Below, piece after piece: positions 1 through 12,200 of a stretch of 64,000 nucleotides of DNA. A program made the position numbers and the translations under genes. Origin of the DNA: Dryomyza anilis (Eukaryota > Arthropoda > Insecta > Diptera > Dryomyzidae); contig OX638132.1 of assembly GCA_951804985.1 (NCBI GenBank), forward strand, positions 85,936,696-86,000,695. The letters run 5' to 3'. Under the pieces are notes generated by a model. It was given only the letters and a program-made list of their open reading frames with translations, was not told the origin of the DNA and did no database searches. How positions within the stretch are numbered: position 1 is the stretch's first letter; each line of letters begins with the position of its first letter.

Positions 1-3000
1 TCCTAGAGGGTTGAAGTAGGCTCTTTTTATAGACATTGAATGCCTAATTTTCCACTGTAAATTTCTTATAAATCGATCTGTGGGTTCTCGAAATATAAGA
101 TTTTGAAAATCGATTTTTAAAAAATGTCTTTAATTGGCCATAACTCCTAAACGGAGCGTCCTAGAGGGTTGAAAGTTGGCGCTTTTCGATCAATCTGTGG
201 TTCTGAAAATATAAGATTTTGAAAATCGATTTTTCAAAAATTTCTTTAATTGGCCATAACTCCTAAACGGAGCGTCCTAGAGGGTTGAAAGTAGGCGCTT
301 TTTATAGACATTGAACGCGTAATTTTCCACTGTAAATTTCATATAAATCGATCTGTGCCTAATTTTCCACTGTAAATTTCTTATAAATCGATCTGTGGGT
401 TCTGGAAATATAAGATTTTGAAAATCGATTTTTCAAAAATTTCTTTAATTGGCCATAACTCCTAAACGGAGCGTCCTAGAGGGTGGAAAGTAGGCTCATT
501 TTATAGACATTGAATGCCTAATTTTCCACTGTAAATTTCTTATATATCGATCTGTGGGTTCTGGAAATATAAGATTTTGAAAAGCGATTTTTCTAAAATA
601 TCTTTAATTGGCCATAACTCCTAAACGGAGCGTCCTAGAGGGTTGAAAGTTGGCGCTTTTCGATCGATCTGTGGTTCTGGAAATATAAGATTTTGAAAAT
701 CGATTTTTAAAAAATTTCTTTAATTGGCCATAACTCCTAAACGGAGCGTCCTAGAGGGTTGAAAGTTGGCGCTTTTCGATCGATCTGTGGTTCTGGAAAT
801 ATAAGGTTATGAAAATCGATTTTTCAAAAATTTCTTTAATTGGCCATAACTCCTAAACGGAGCGTCCTAGAGGGTTGAAAGTAGGCGCTTTTTATAGACA
901 TTGAACGCCTAATTTTCCACTGTAAATTTCATATAAATCGATCTGTGGGTTCTGGAAATATAAGGTTTTGAAAATCGATTTTTAAAAAATTTCTTTAATT
1001 GGCCATAACTCCTAAACGGAGCGTCCTAGAGGGTTGAAAGTTGGCGCTTTTCGATCGATCTGTGGTTCTGGAAATATAAGATTTTGAAAATCGATTTTTA
1101 AAAAATTTCTTTAATTGGCCATAACTCCTAAACGGAGCGTCCTAGAGGGTTGAAAGTTGGCGCTTTTCGATCGATCTGTGGTTCTGGAAATATAAGGTTA
1201 TGAAAATCGATTTTTCAAAAATTTCTTTAATTGGCCATAACTCCTAAACGGAGCGTCCTAGAGGGTTGAAAGTAGGCGCTTTTTATAGACATTGAACGCC
1301 TAATTTTCCACTGTAAATTTCATATAAATCGATCTGTGGGTTCTGGAAATATAAGGTTTTGAAAATCGATTTTTAAAAAATTTCTTTAATTGGCCATAAC
1401 TCCTAAACGGAGCGTCCTAGAGGGTTGAAAGTTGGCGCTTTTCGATCGATCTGTGGTTCTGGAAATATAAGATTTTGAAAATCGATTTTTCAAAAATTTC
1501 TTTAATTGCCCATAACTCCTAAACGGAGCGTCCTAGAGGGTTGAAAGTAGGCGCTTTTCGATCGATCTGTGGGTTCTGGAAATATAAGGTTTTAAAAATC
1601 GATTTTTAAAAAATTTCTTTAATTGGCCATAACTCCTAAACGGAGCGTCCTAGAGGGTTGAAAGTTGGCGCTTTTCGATCGATCTGTGGTTCTGGAAATA
1701 TAAGATTTTGAAAATCGATTTTTAAAAAATTTCTTTAATTGGCCATAACTCCTAAACGGAGCGTCCTAGAGGGTTGAAAGTTGGCGCTTTTCGATCGATC
1801 TGTGGTTCTGGAAATATAAGATTTTGAAAATCGATTTTTCAAAAATTTCTTTAATTGGCCATAACTCCTAAACGGAGCGTCCTAGAGGGTTGAAAGTAGG
1901 CGCTTTTTATAGACATTGAATGCCTAATTTTCCACTGTAAATTTCTTATAAATCGATCTGTGGGTTCTGGAAATATAAGATTTTGAAAATCGATTTTTCA
2001 AAAAGTTCTTTAATTGGCCATAACTCCTAAACGGAGCGTCCTAGAGGGTTGAAAGTAGGCTTTTTTTATAGACATTGAATGCCTAATTTTCCACTGTAAA
2101 TTTCTTATAAATCGATCTGTGGGTTCTCGAAATATAAGGTTTTGAAAATCGATTTTTAAAAAATGTCTTTAATTGGCCATAACTCCTAAACGGAGCGTCC
2201 TAGAGGGTTGAAAGTTGGCGCTTTTCGATCGATCTGTGGTTCTGGAAATATAAGATTTTGAAAATCGATTTTTCAAAAATTTCTTTAATTGGCCATAACT
2301 CCTAAACGGAGCGTCCTAGAGGGTTGAAAGTAGGCGCTTTTTATAGACATTGAATGCCTAATTTTCCACTGTAAATTTCATATAAATCGATCTGTGGGTT
2401 CTGGAAATATAAGGTTTTAAAAATCGATTTTTAAAAAATGTCTTTAATTGGCCATAACTCCTAAACGGAGCGTCCTAGAGGGTTGAAAGTTGGCGCTTTT
2501 CGATCGATCTGTGGTTCTGGAAATATAAGATTTTGAAAATCGATTTTTAAAAAATTTCTTTAATTGGCCATAACTCCTAAACGGAGCGTCCTAGAGGGTT
2601 GAAAGTTGGCGCTTTTCGATCGATCTGTGGTTCTGGAAATATAAGATTTTGAAAATCGATTTTTCAAAAATTTCTTTAATTGGCCATAACTCCTAAACGG
2701 AGCGTCCTAGAGGGTTGAAAGTAGGCGCTTTTTATAGACATTGAATGCCTAATTTTCCACTGTAAATTTCTTATAAATCGATCTGTGGGTTCTGGAAATA
2801 TAAGATTTTGAAAATCGATTTTTCAAAAAGTTCTTTAATTGGCCATAACTCCTAAACGGAGCGTCCTAGAGGGTTGAAAGTAGGCTTTTTTTATAGACAT
2901 TGAATGCCTAATTTTCCACTGTAAATTTCTTATAAATCGATCTGTGGGTTCTCGAAATATAAGGTTTTGAAAATCGATTTTTAAAAAATGTCTTTAATTG

Positions 3001-6000
3001 GCCATAACTCCTAAACGGAGCGTCCTAGAGGGTTGAAAGTTGGCGCTTTTCGATCGATCTGTGGTTCTGGAAATATAAGATTTTGAAAATCGATTTTTCA
3101 AAAATTTCTTTAATTGGCCATAACTCCTAAACGGAGCGTCCTAGAGGGTTGAAAGTAGGCGCTTTTTATAGACATTGAATGCCTAATTTTCCACTGTAAA
3201 TTTCATATAAATCGATCTGTGGGTTCTGGAAATATAAGGTTTTAAAAATCGATTTTTAAAAAATGTCTTTAATTGGCCATAACTCCTAAACGGAGCGTCC
3301 TAGAGGGTTGAAAGTTGGCGCTTTTCGATCGATCTGTGGTTCTGGAAATATAAGATTTTGAAAATCGATTTTTAAAAAATTTCTTTAATTGGCCATAACT
3401 CCTAAACGGAGCGTCCTAGAGGGTTGAAAGTTGGCGCTTTTCGATCGATCTGTGGTTCTGGAAATATAAGATTTTGAAAATCGATTTTTCAAAAATTTCT
3501 TTAATTGGCCATAACTCCTAAACGGAGCGTCCTAGAGGGTTGAAAGTAGGCGCTTTTTATAGACATTGAATGCCTAATTTTCCACTGTAAATTTCTTATA
3601 AATCGATCTGTGGGTTCTCGAAATATAAGGTTTTGAAAATCGATTTTTAAAAAATGTCTTTAATTGGCCATAACTCCTAAACGGAGCGTCCTAGAGGGTT
3701 GAAAGTTGGCGCTTTTCGATCAATCTGTGGTTCTGGAAATATAAGATTTTGAAAATCGATTTTTCAAAAATTTCATTAATTGGCCATAACTCCTAAACGG
3801 AGCGTCCTAGAGGGTTGAAAGTAGGCGCTTTTTATAGACATTGAATGCCTAATTTTCCACTGTAAATTTCTTATACATCGATCTATGGTTCTGGAAATAT
3901 AAGGTTATGAAAATCGATTTTTCAAAAATGTCTTTAATTGGCCATAACTCCTAAACGGAGCGTCCTAGAGGGTGGAAAGTAGGCTCTTTTTATAGACATT
4001 GAATGCCTAATTTTCCACTGTAAATTTCTTATAAATCGATCTGTGGGTTCTGGAAATATAAGGTTTTGAAAATCGATTTTTCAAAAATTTCTTTAATTGG
4101 CCATAACTCCTAAACGGAGCGTCCTAGAGGGTTGAAAGTTGGCGCTTTTCGATCAATCTGTGGTTCTGGAAATATAAGATTTTGAAAATCGATTTTTCAA
4201 AAATTTCTTTAATTGGCCATAACTCCTAAACGGAGCGTCCTAGAGGGTTGAAAGTAGGCTTTTTTTATAGACATTGAATGCCTAATTTTCCACTGTAAAT
4301 TTCTTATAAATCGATCTGTGGGTTCTCGAAATATAAGGTTTTGAAAATCGATTTTTAAAAAATGTCTTTAATTGGCCATAACTCCTAAACGGAGCGTCCT
4401 AGAGGGTTGAAAGTTGGCGCTTTTCGATCAATCTGTGGTTCTGGAAATATAAGATTTTGAAAATCGATTTTTCAAAAATTTCATTAATTGGCCATAACTC
4501 CTAAACGGAGCGTCCTAGAGGGTTGAAAGTAGGCGCTTTTTATAGACATTGAATGCCTAATTTTCCACTGTAAATTTCTTATACATCGATCTATGGTTCT
4601 GGAAATATAAGGTTATGAAAATCGATTTTTCAAAAATGTCTTTAATTGGCCATAACTCCTAAACGGAGCGTCCTAGAGGGTGGAAAGTAGGCTCTTTTTA
4701 TAGACATTGAATGCCTAATTTTCCACTGTAAATTTCTTATAAATCGATCTGTGGGTTCTGGAAATATAAGGTTTTGAAAATCGATTTTTCAAAAATTTCT
4801 TTAATTGGCCATAACTCCTAAACGGAGCGTCCTAGAGGGTTGAAAGTTGGCGCTTTTCGATCGATCTGTGGTTCTGGAAATATAAGATTTTGAAAATCGA
4901 TTTTTCAAAAATTTCTTTAATTGGCCATAACTCCTAAACGGAGCGTCCTAGAGGGTTGAAAGTAGGCGCTTTTTATAGACATTGAACGCCTAATTTTCCA
5001 CTGTAAATTTCATATAAATCAATCTGTGGGTTCTGGATCGTCCTAGAGGGTTGAAAGTAGGCGCTTTTTATAGACATTGAACGCCTAATTTTCCACTGTA
5101 AATTTCATATAAATCGATCTGTGGGTTCTGGAAATATAAGATTTTGAAAATCGATTTTTCAAAAATTTCATTAATTGGCCATAACTCCTAAACGGAGCGT
5201 CCTAGAGGGTGGAAAGTAGGCTCTTTTTATAGACATTGAATGCCTAATTTTCCACTGTAAATTTCTTATAAATCGATCTGTGGGTTCTGGAAATATAAGG
5301 TTTTGAAAATCGATTTTTAAAAAAATTCTTTAATTGGCCATAACTCCTAAACGGAGCGTCCTAGAGGGTTGAAAGTTGGCGCTTTTCGATCGATCTGTGG
5401 TCCTGGAAATATAAGATTTTGAAAATCGATTTTTCAATAATTTCTTTAATTGGCCATAACTCCTAAACGGAGCATCCTAGAGGGTTATAGACATTGAACG
5501 CCTAATTTTCCACTGTAAATTTCATATAAATCGATCTGTGGGTTCTGGAAATATAAGGTTTTGAAAATTGATTTTAAAAAAAATTCTTTAATTGGCCATA
5601 ACTCCTAAACGGAGCGTCCTAGAGGGTTGAAAGTTGGCGCTTTTCGATCGATCTGTGGTTCTGGAAATATAAGATTTTGAAAATCGATTTTTCAAAAATT
5701 TCTTTAATTGGCCATAACTCCTAAACGGAGCGTCCTAGAGGGTTGAAAGTTGGCGCTTTTCGATCGATCTGTGGTTCTGGAAATATAAGATTTTGAAAAT
5801 CGATTTTTCAAAAATTTCTTTAATTGGCCATAACTCCTAAACGGAGCGTCCTAGAGGGTTGAAAGTTGGCGCTTTTCGATCGATCTGTGGTTCTGGAAAT
5901 ATAAGATTTTGAAAATCGATTTTTCAAAAATTTCTTTAATTGGCCATAACTCCTAAACGGAGCGTCCTAGAGGGTTGAAAGTAGGCGCTTTTTATAGACA

Positions 6001-8335
6001 TTGAACGCCTAATTTTCCACTGTAAATTTCATATAAATCGATCTGTGGGTTCTGGAAATATAAGGTTTTGAAAATCGATTTTTAAAAAAATTCTTTAATT
6101 GGCCATAACTCCTAAACGGAGCGTCCTAGAGGGTTGAAAGTTGGCGCTTTTCGATCGATCTGTGGTCCTGGAAATATAAGATTTTGAAAATCGATTTTTC
6201 AATAATTTCTTTAATTGGCCATAACTCCTAAACGGAGCATCCTAGAGGGTCGAAAGTAGGCGCTTTTTATAGACATTGAACGCCTAATTTTCCACTGTAA
6301 ATTTCATATAAATCGATCTGTGGGTTCTGGAAATATAAGGTTTTGAAAATTGATTTTAAAAAAAATTCTTTAATTGGCCATAACTCCTAAACGGAGCGTC
6401 CTAGAGGGTTGAAAGTTGGCGCTTTTCGATCGATCTGTGGTCCTGGAAATATAAGATTTTGAAAATCGATTTTTCAATAATTTCTTTAATTGGCCATAAC
6501 TCCTAAACGGAGCATCCTAGAGGGTCGAAAGTAGGCGCTTTTTATAGACATTGAACGCCTAATTTTCCACTGTAAATTTCATATAAATCGATCTGTGGGT
6601 TCTGGAAATATAAGATTTTGAAAATCGATTTTTCAAAAATTTCTTTAATTGGCCATAACTCCTAAACGGAGCGTCCTAGAGGGTTGAAAGTTGGCGCTTT
6701 TCGATCGATCTGTGGTTTTGGAAATATAAGGTTTTGAAAATCGATTTTTCAAAAATTTCTTTAATTGGCCATAACTCCTAAACGGAGCGTCCTAGAGGGT
6801 TGAAAGTAGGCGCTTTCTATAGACATTGAATGCCTAATTTTCCACTGTAAATTTCTTATAAATCGATCTGTGGGTTCTGGAAATATAAGGTTTTGAAAAT
6901 CGATTTATAAAAATTTTCTTTAATTGGTCAGAACTCCTAAACGGAGCGTCCTAGAGGGTTGAAAGTTGGCGCTTTTCGATCGATCTGTGGTTCTGGAAAT
7001 ACAAGATTTTGAAAATCGATTTTTCAAAAATTTCTTTAATTGCCCATAACTCCTAAACGGGGCGTCCTAGAGGGTTGAAGGTATGCGCTTTTTATAGACA
7101 TTGAACGCCTAATTTTCCACTGTAAATTTCATATAAATCGATCTGTGGGTTCTGGAAATATAAGATTTTGAAAATCGATTTTTCAAAAATTTCTTTAATT
7201 GGCCATAACTCCTAAACGGAGCGTCCTAGAGGGTTGAAAGTAGGCGCTTTTTATAGACATTGAATGCCTAATTTTCCACTGTAAATTTCTTATAAATCGA
7301 TTTTTGGGTTCTGGAAATATAAGGTTTTGAAAATCGATTTATAAAAAATTTCTTTAATTGGCCATAACTCCTAAACGGAGCGTCCTAGAGGGTTGAAAGT
7401 TGGCGCTTTTCGATCGATCTGTGTTCTGGAAATATAAAATTTTGAAAATCGATTTTTAAAAAATTTCTTTAATTGGCCATAACTCCTAAACGGAGCGTCC
7501 TAGAGGGTTGAAGGTATGCGCTTTTTATAGACATGAACGCCTAATTTTCCACTGTTAATTTCATATAAATCGATCTGTGGTTCTGGAAATATAAGGTTTT
7601 GAAAATCGATTTTTAAAAAATGTCTTTAATTGGCCATAACTCCTAAACGGAGCGTCCTAGAGGGTTGAAAGTTGGCGCTTTTCGATCGATCTGTGGTTTT
7701 GGAAATATAAGGTTTTGAAAATCGATTTTTCAAAAATTTCTTTAATTGGCCATAACTCCTAAACGGAGCGTCCTAGAGGGTTGAAAGTTGGCGCTTTTCG
7801 ATCGATCTGTGGTTCTGGAAATATAAGCTTTTGAAAATCGATTTTTCAAAAATTTCTTTAATTGGCCATAACTCCTAAACGGGGCGTCCTAGAGGGTTGA
7901 AGGTATGCGCTTTTTATAGACATTGAACGCCTAATTTTCCACTGTAAATTTCATATAAATCGATCTGTGGGTTCTGGAAATATAAGATTTTGAAAATCGA
8001 TTTTTCAAAAATTTCTTTAATTGGCCATAACTCCTAAACGGAGCGTCCTAGAGGGTTGAAGGTATGCGCTTTTTATAGACATGAACGCCTAATCTTCCAC
8101 TGTAAATTTCATATAAATCGATCTGTGGTTCTGGAAATATAAGGTTTTGAAAATCGATTTTTAAAAAATTTCTTTAATTGGCCATAACTCCTAAACGGAG
8201 CGTCCTAGAGGGTTGAAAGTAGGCGCTTTTCGATCGATCTGTGGGTTCTGGAAATATAAGGTTTTGAAAATCGATTTAAAAAAATGTCTTTAATTGGCTA
8301 TAACTCCTAAACGGAGCGTTCTAGAGGGGCCAAAG
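1..8335. repeat. Tandem satellite array, 159/116-bp monomers
   Basis: Every unit carries the same core (ggccataactcctaaacgg followed by agcgtcctagagggttga). Two monomer lengths alternate. A long form of about 159 bp has a segment containing tagacattgaatgcctaa. A short form of about 116 bp lacks that roughly 43-bp segment and reads gcgcttttcgatcgatctg instead. Spacing between successive tcctagaggg starts confirms 158, 116 and 159 bp. About 60 units are visible, and the array continues beyond the left edge. Units differ by a few substitutions, and some are rearranged: an extra 40-bp internal duplication near 340-400, a truncated junction near 5036, and a deletion near 5490. No open reading frame spans it. 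It is satellite DNA of unknown family, probably heterochromatic in type though it abuts a gene. Confidence 0.97.
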
Positions 8336-8530
8336 TCCGCGCAATTTTTGGGAATTTTTAAAATCGATTTTTGAAAATAAAAATAAAAAGTAGGCGCATT
8401 TTATAGTGATTTTAATGTAGATTATTCACTGCAAAATTCATTATATTCGGTCTAGTGGTCCTGGAGAAATCGGCAATTGAATAAAGATTTTCTTAAAACC
8501 TTCATATCTTCTTGTCACCCTTTTGTCACA
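8336..8530. repeat. Degenerate satellite border
   Basis: After the last clear unit the sequence still follows the long monomer loosely. At 8388-8472 aaagtaggcgcattttatag, then a divergent copy of the middle block and tctagtggtcctggagaaat, align with the long unit at many mismatches. This is the usual decay seen at the edge of a satellite array, where homogenisation by unequal exchange no longer reaches. Beyond 8530 no similarity is seen. Confidence 0.7.
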
Positions 8531-8629
8531 GAATACGAATCAGATATGCAGGAAATGCAATACAAATGAAATGATTCTCATTTTTTTAAAGATATGATTT
8601 ACGAGAATATAACTGATCGAAATAAAAAT

Positions 8630-8830
8630 TCGAATTTTTTGAATATCAGTCACGTGACCGTCGGGTAATTTCTTTATTTTTATAATTTTGCCTACTTTTT
8701 TTATAATCCAAAAACCAGTTGAGACCATGGTCGGTTTCATTTTTTTCGGTTTTCGTAACTCTTCGCACATTTAGAAGCGACATTTTTGTTTAAACCGAAC
8801 CTGTATAGTAAACTTCAGTCAAAATGGCTT
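8630..8830. repeat. Dispersed repeat family A, copy 1
   Basis: The stretch contains caaaaaccagttgagacc, tcggttttcgtaactctt and aacctgtatagtaaacttca. These recur with substitutions at 36815-36990 in the same orientation, and partly at 34985-35105 in the opposite orientation. The family is not recognised; no coding potential is seen. It also carries a cacgtgac motif that matches the other copies. Confidence 0.6.
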
Positions 8831-9210
8831 GTTCTGAAATCGAATTGTGTTGAAAAATCGAATGCAAAATCATTTGATTAAATATACTCAATAATGAAAA
8901 ATGTTTTGAATGTAACTTATTAATTCGTGGTAACCATATTAATCAATAAAACTAAAAATTGTCATTATAGAAGTAACGTCAGCTCCCAACTCAATGAGTT
9001 AATCGCGTTGTATATTTTAAAAGAATTGCAAAAACCACTTTAACATCAGTAAAAGTTAGTTTAAGAATTACATAATTTCAAAGACTCTAAAAAATTAAAA
9101 TAAAAACAAAAAAAAAGGTTCGTAAAAAACGTGAAAATCGTTGCACTGTAATAACGAAATTGAAGTCAGACAACCGGTACAACCCACATATTGCAAAATG
9201 AGCGTCTAAC

Positions 9211-12200
9211 TTAATAGCTTCTGCCAAAAAGAGTGTAGTACTTGGGTGGATTGGTGCAGCTCGGATGAATGCACTTATCGGCGGCCGTGATTGCAGCGGG
9301 TTGATCAAATGGTATGCACAGCGACTTTGCGCCCATAGCAGGAGCACCAGGCTCAGCGTCCTCATCACTGCAAGTAATTCAAAAGTTTTATAAGAAATTT
9401 TAAGAAAATGAATTTCAATTATTTCACTTACCGTGCACTATCTGCCTTGATTTTATCCTCACAGCTGCATTCGCCACAGAATGGTGACAACAGGATATTC
9501 TTCTGATCGAGGAATTTGCAGAAATCGCCCCAGTTTTTAGTGATCTTTGTGTGGCTCTCCAAATCCACCTTCGCCTTGGCCAACATACTCTCGTGCACAG
9601 TTTCGAGCAGTTGCTTGATTTTCGACTCAACATTGTCCAGCGCCAAAATCAATTTCTCGCCTGTGTCACGACGCACGGCAACAATTTGCTTGGCCTTCAT
9701 ATCCTTGGGACCCACCTCAATACGTAAGGGAACACCCTTCAATTCCCAGTGATTGAATTTCCAGCCAGGTGAATAGTTGTCGCGATAGTCACCCTCGCAA
9801 CGCACACCGGCCGCTACCAGCGTGCTCTCGATGCTCTTGCATGCCGCCATCAGCTCCTTGCGCTCCTCCTCTTTGGTGTTAACTGTGATGCCACAGGGCA
9901 CAACAATGGCTTGCACACATGCCACATGTGGCGGTAGCACGAGGCCTTGATTGTCCGAATGCACCATGATCATGACACCGATGGTTCGTGTCGTAATGCC
10001 CCACGAATTCTGGAACACGTATTGTTTCTGCTGTGTCTCCGGATCTTCGAAGACGATTTCAAACATTTTTGAGAAATTTTGCCCCAGATGATGACTGGTG
10101 GCACCTTGAATGGCACGACCCGAAGCCGAAATGAATGCCTCAACAGTGGTGGTGTAATCGCCGCCAGCGAACTTTTCCTTCTCGGTCTTGCGACCCTTAA
10201 CGACAGGAATCGCCATCAGATCTGTGTAGACCTGCGCGTACAGTTCGAGGATTTCGAGTACTTCATTGGCCGCCTCTTCCTTGGTGGCGAAGGCCGTGTG
10301 ACCCTCTTGCCAAAGGAACTCGCGGGTGCGCAAAAATGGTTGTGGATGTTTGAACTCCCAGCGCTGTTAGGTAATATAGGTGAAGAAAGAAAGTAGCTAT
10401 TAATATTAACGTGTTCTGCTTTAGATAACTCAAAAATAAAATAAAAATTTGGTACTTTTTACAACAATTTCGGAAACTCAAATTTTTTATACGGTCTCTT
10501 AAAAATTAAAACTATTCCGTGTTGGTTAACAGATACCTACCACAACATTGTTCCATTGATTAAGGCGAATTGGCAAATCGCGGTACGATTGAATCCACTT
10601 GGCATAAGCGGGATACATGCCCGTTTCCGATGTGGGACGCACGGCAATGTGTTCCGCAAGTTCCGATTCACCAGATTTTGTTACCCATGCGACCTCCGGC
10701 GCAAAATCAGCAATATGTTCTTTCTCTTTTTCGAGTGCAGCCTTGGAGACAAAGATGGGGAAGTAGCATTCCTTAACGCCCATCTTAGTGATTTCGGCAT
10801 CAAACCAGGTCTTAATAAACTTCCAAATGGCAAAGGACCAGTGACGCAGGATGTAGCAACCGGACACATCGTAGTATTCGATTAATTCACCCTTGGTCAA
10901 TACCTAAAGATAAAATAGCAATAGTTATATGATACATAATGCAAGCACTTCAACAATAGTATAAATCGCATTAAAAGAAAATGAAATTCAACTTTGATTT
11001 CAATTTGTATGATCAGCGCATTCTTACCTGCGAGTACCACTCGGGCAAATTGTCCTCCTTGGTAGCCTCCAAACCCAGACGAGTTTGCTTCTTAACCGCG
11101 CCGCTCACTGCATCTGTTTTCAGCGCAGCAACCTGTTCCTTTTTAGCCGGCTTTGCTACCTTCTGTTGCTCCTTCTTTTCGCCGGATTTCGCTTTGGAGC
11201 TGCCACCGCGTGCTGCCACCGGGAAATCAGTGCCTGTCACCTCCTTGTAACGCGCCTTGAGCGCCAGCAGCGTTTTTACTTCGGCATCGATTTGTTCCTT
11301 GGGAGCGCCGCCGGTCTTCGATGTACGAACTTTTTCACCCTGCTCGTTTATTTCCTTCGTAAGCTGGTCCTTTTCGGTGGTAGGCGCAGACATGGTCGCT
11401 GTTGTTGGTACAACTGCTGGTGTTGTTACTGGCTTTGCGTCTGGTGTCCAATCTTTACCCGTCTCCTGTTTAAATTCAGCTTTCAATGCAAGCAGCGTCT
11501 TAACTTCAGGTTCGATCGTTGCTTTTGCTGCCTTTGCTGCTTTAAGCTGACGTATTTTATCACCTTGTGCTGCAATTTTATCTAATATGCTGCCCGCTGC
11601 TGTGTTATCCGTTGTCAAATCAATTTTAACGGACGCTGCAGCCGTTGTTGAAGATACCGGCGCAACAGTGCCTGGCTTCCAGTCTTGTCCAGTCAGGCTT
11701 TTATAGTCGGTCTTGAGTGCCAGCAAGAGTTTTATCTCTGGCTCAATGGTGGCCTTGTCCGCTTTGCTGCCTTTCAGTTGACGTATTTTATCACCTTGCT
11801 GCGCTATTTTTTGCAACAAATCGCCGACTGCACAACTTGCGACTGGTTCCGGTTGCAGTTCTTGCTTCACAACAATAGGTGGCAATGCGCCGGGTTTCCA
11901 ATCGGAGCCGGTGAGTTTCTTGTAGTCCGCTTTCAATGTCAGCAGTGCTTTAACCTCCACATCGACGGCCGCTTTCTCTGCCTTTGCTGTCTTTAGTTGA
12001 CGCACTTTATCACCCTGTGCGACTATTTTTGCATTAATCTCCTCGACGGCGGCGTTAGCATTCGATATGGGTTGAGCAACAGCAGCAGTTTGAGTTACAA
12101 CTGGTGCAGCAACACAGCCAGGCTTCCAATCTTGACCGCTAACAGATTTGTACTCTGCTTTAAGTGCGAGCAGCTTCTTGACTTCCGGTTCGATGACGTT

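Noticed and set aside
8540..8770. 76-codon minus-strand frame next to the satellite
   Set aside because: It overlaps dispersed repeat family A and has no family features.
11085..11585. Plus-strand frame of 166 codons and other frames over EPRS exon 7
   Set aside because: They are shadows of the WHEP-repeat coding strand; their repeats mirror the WHEP repeats.
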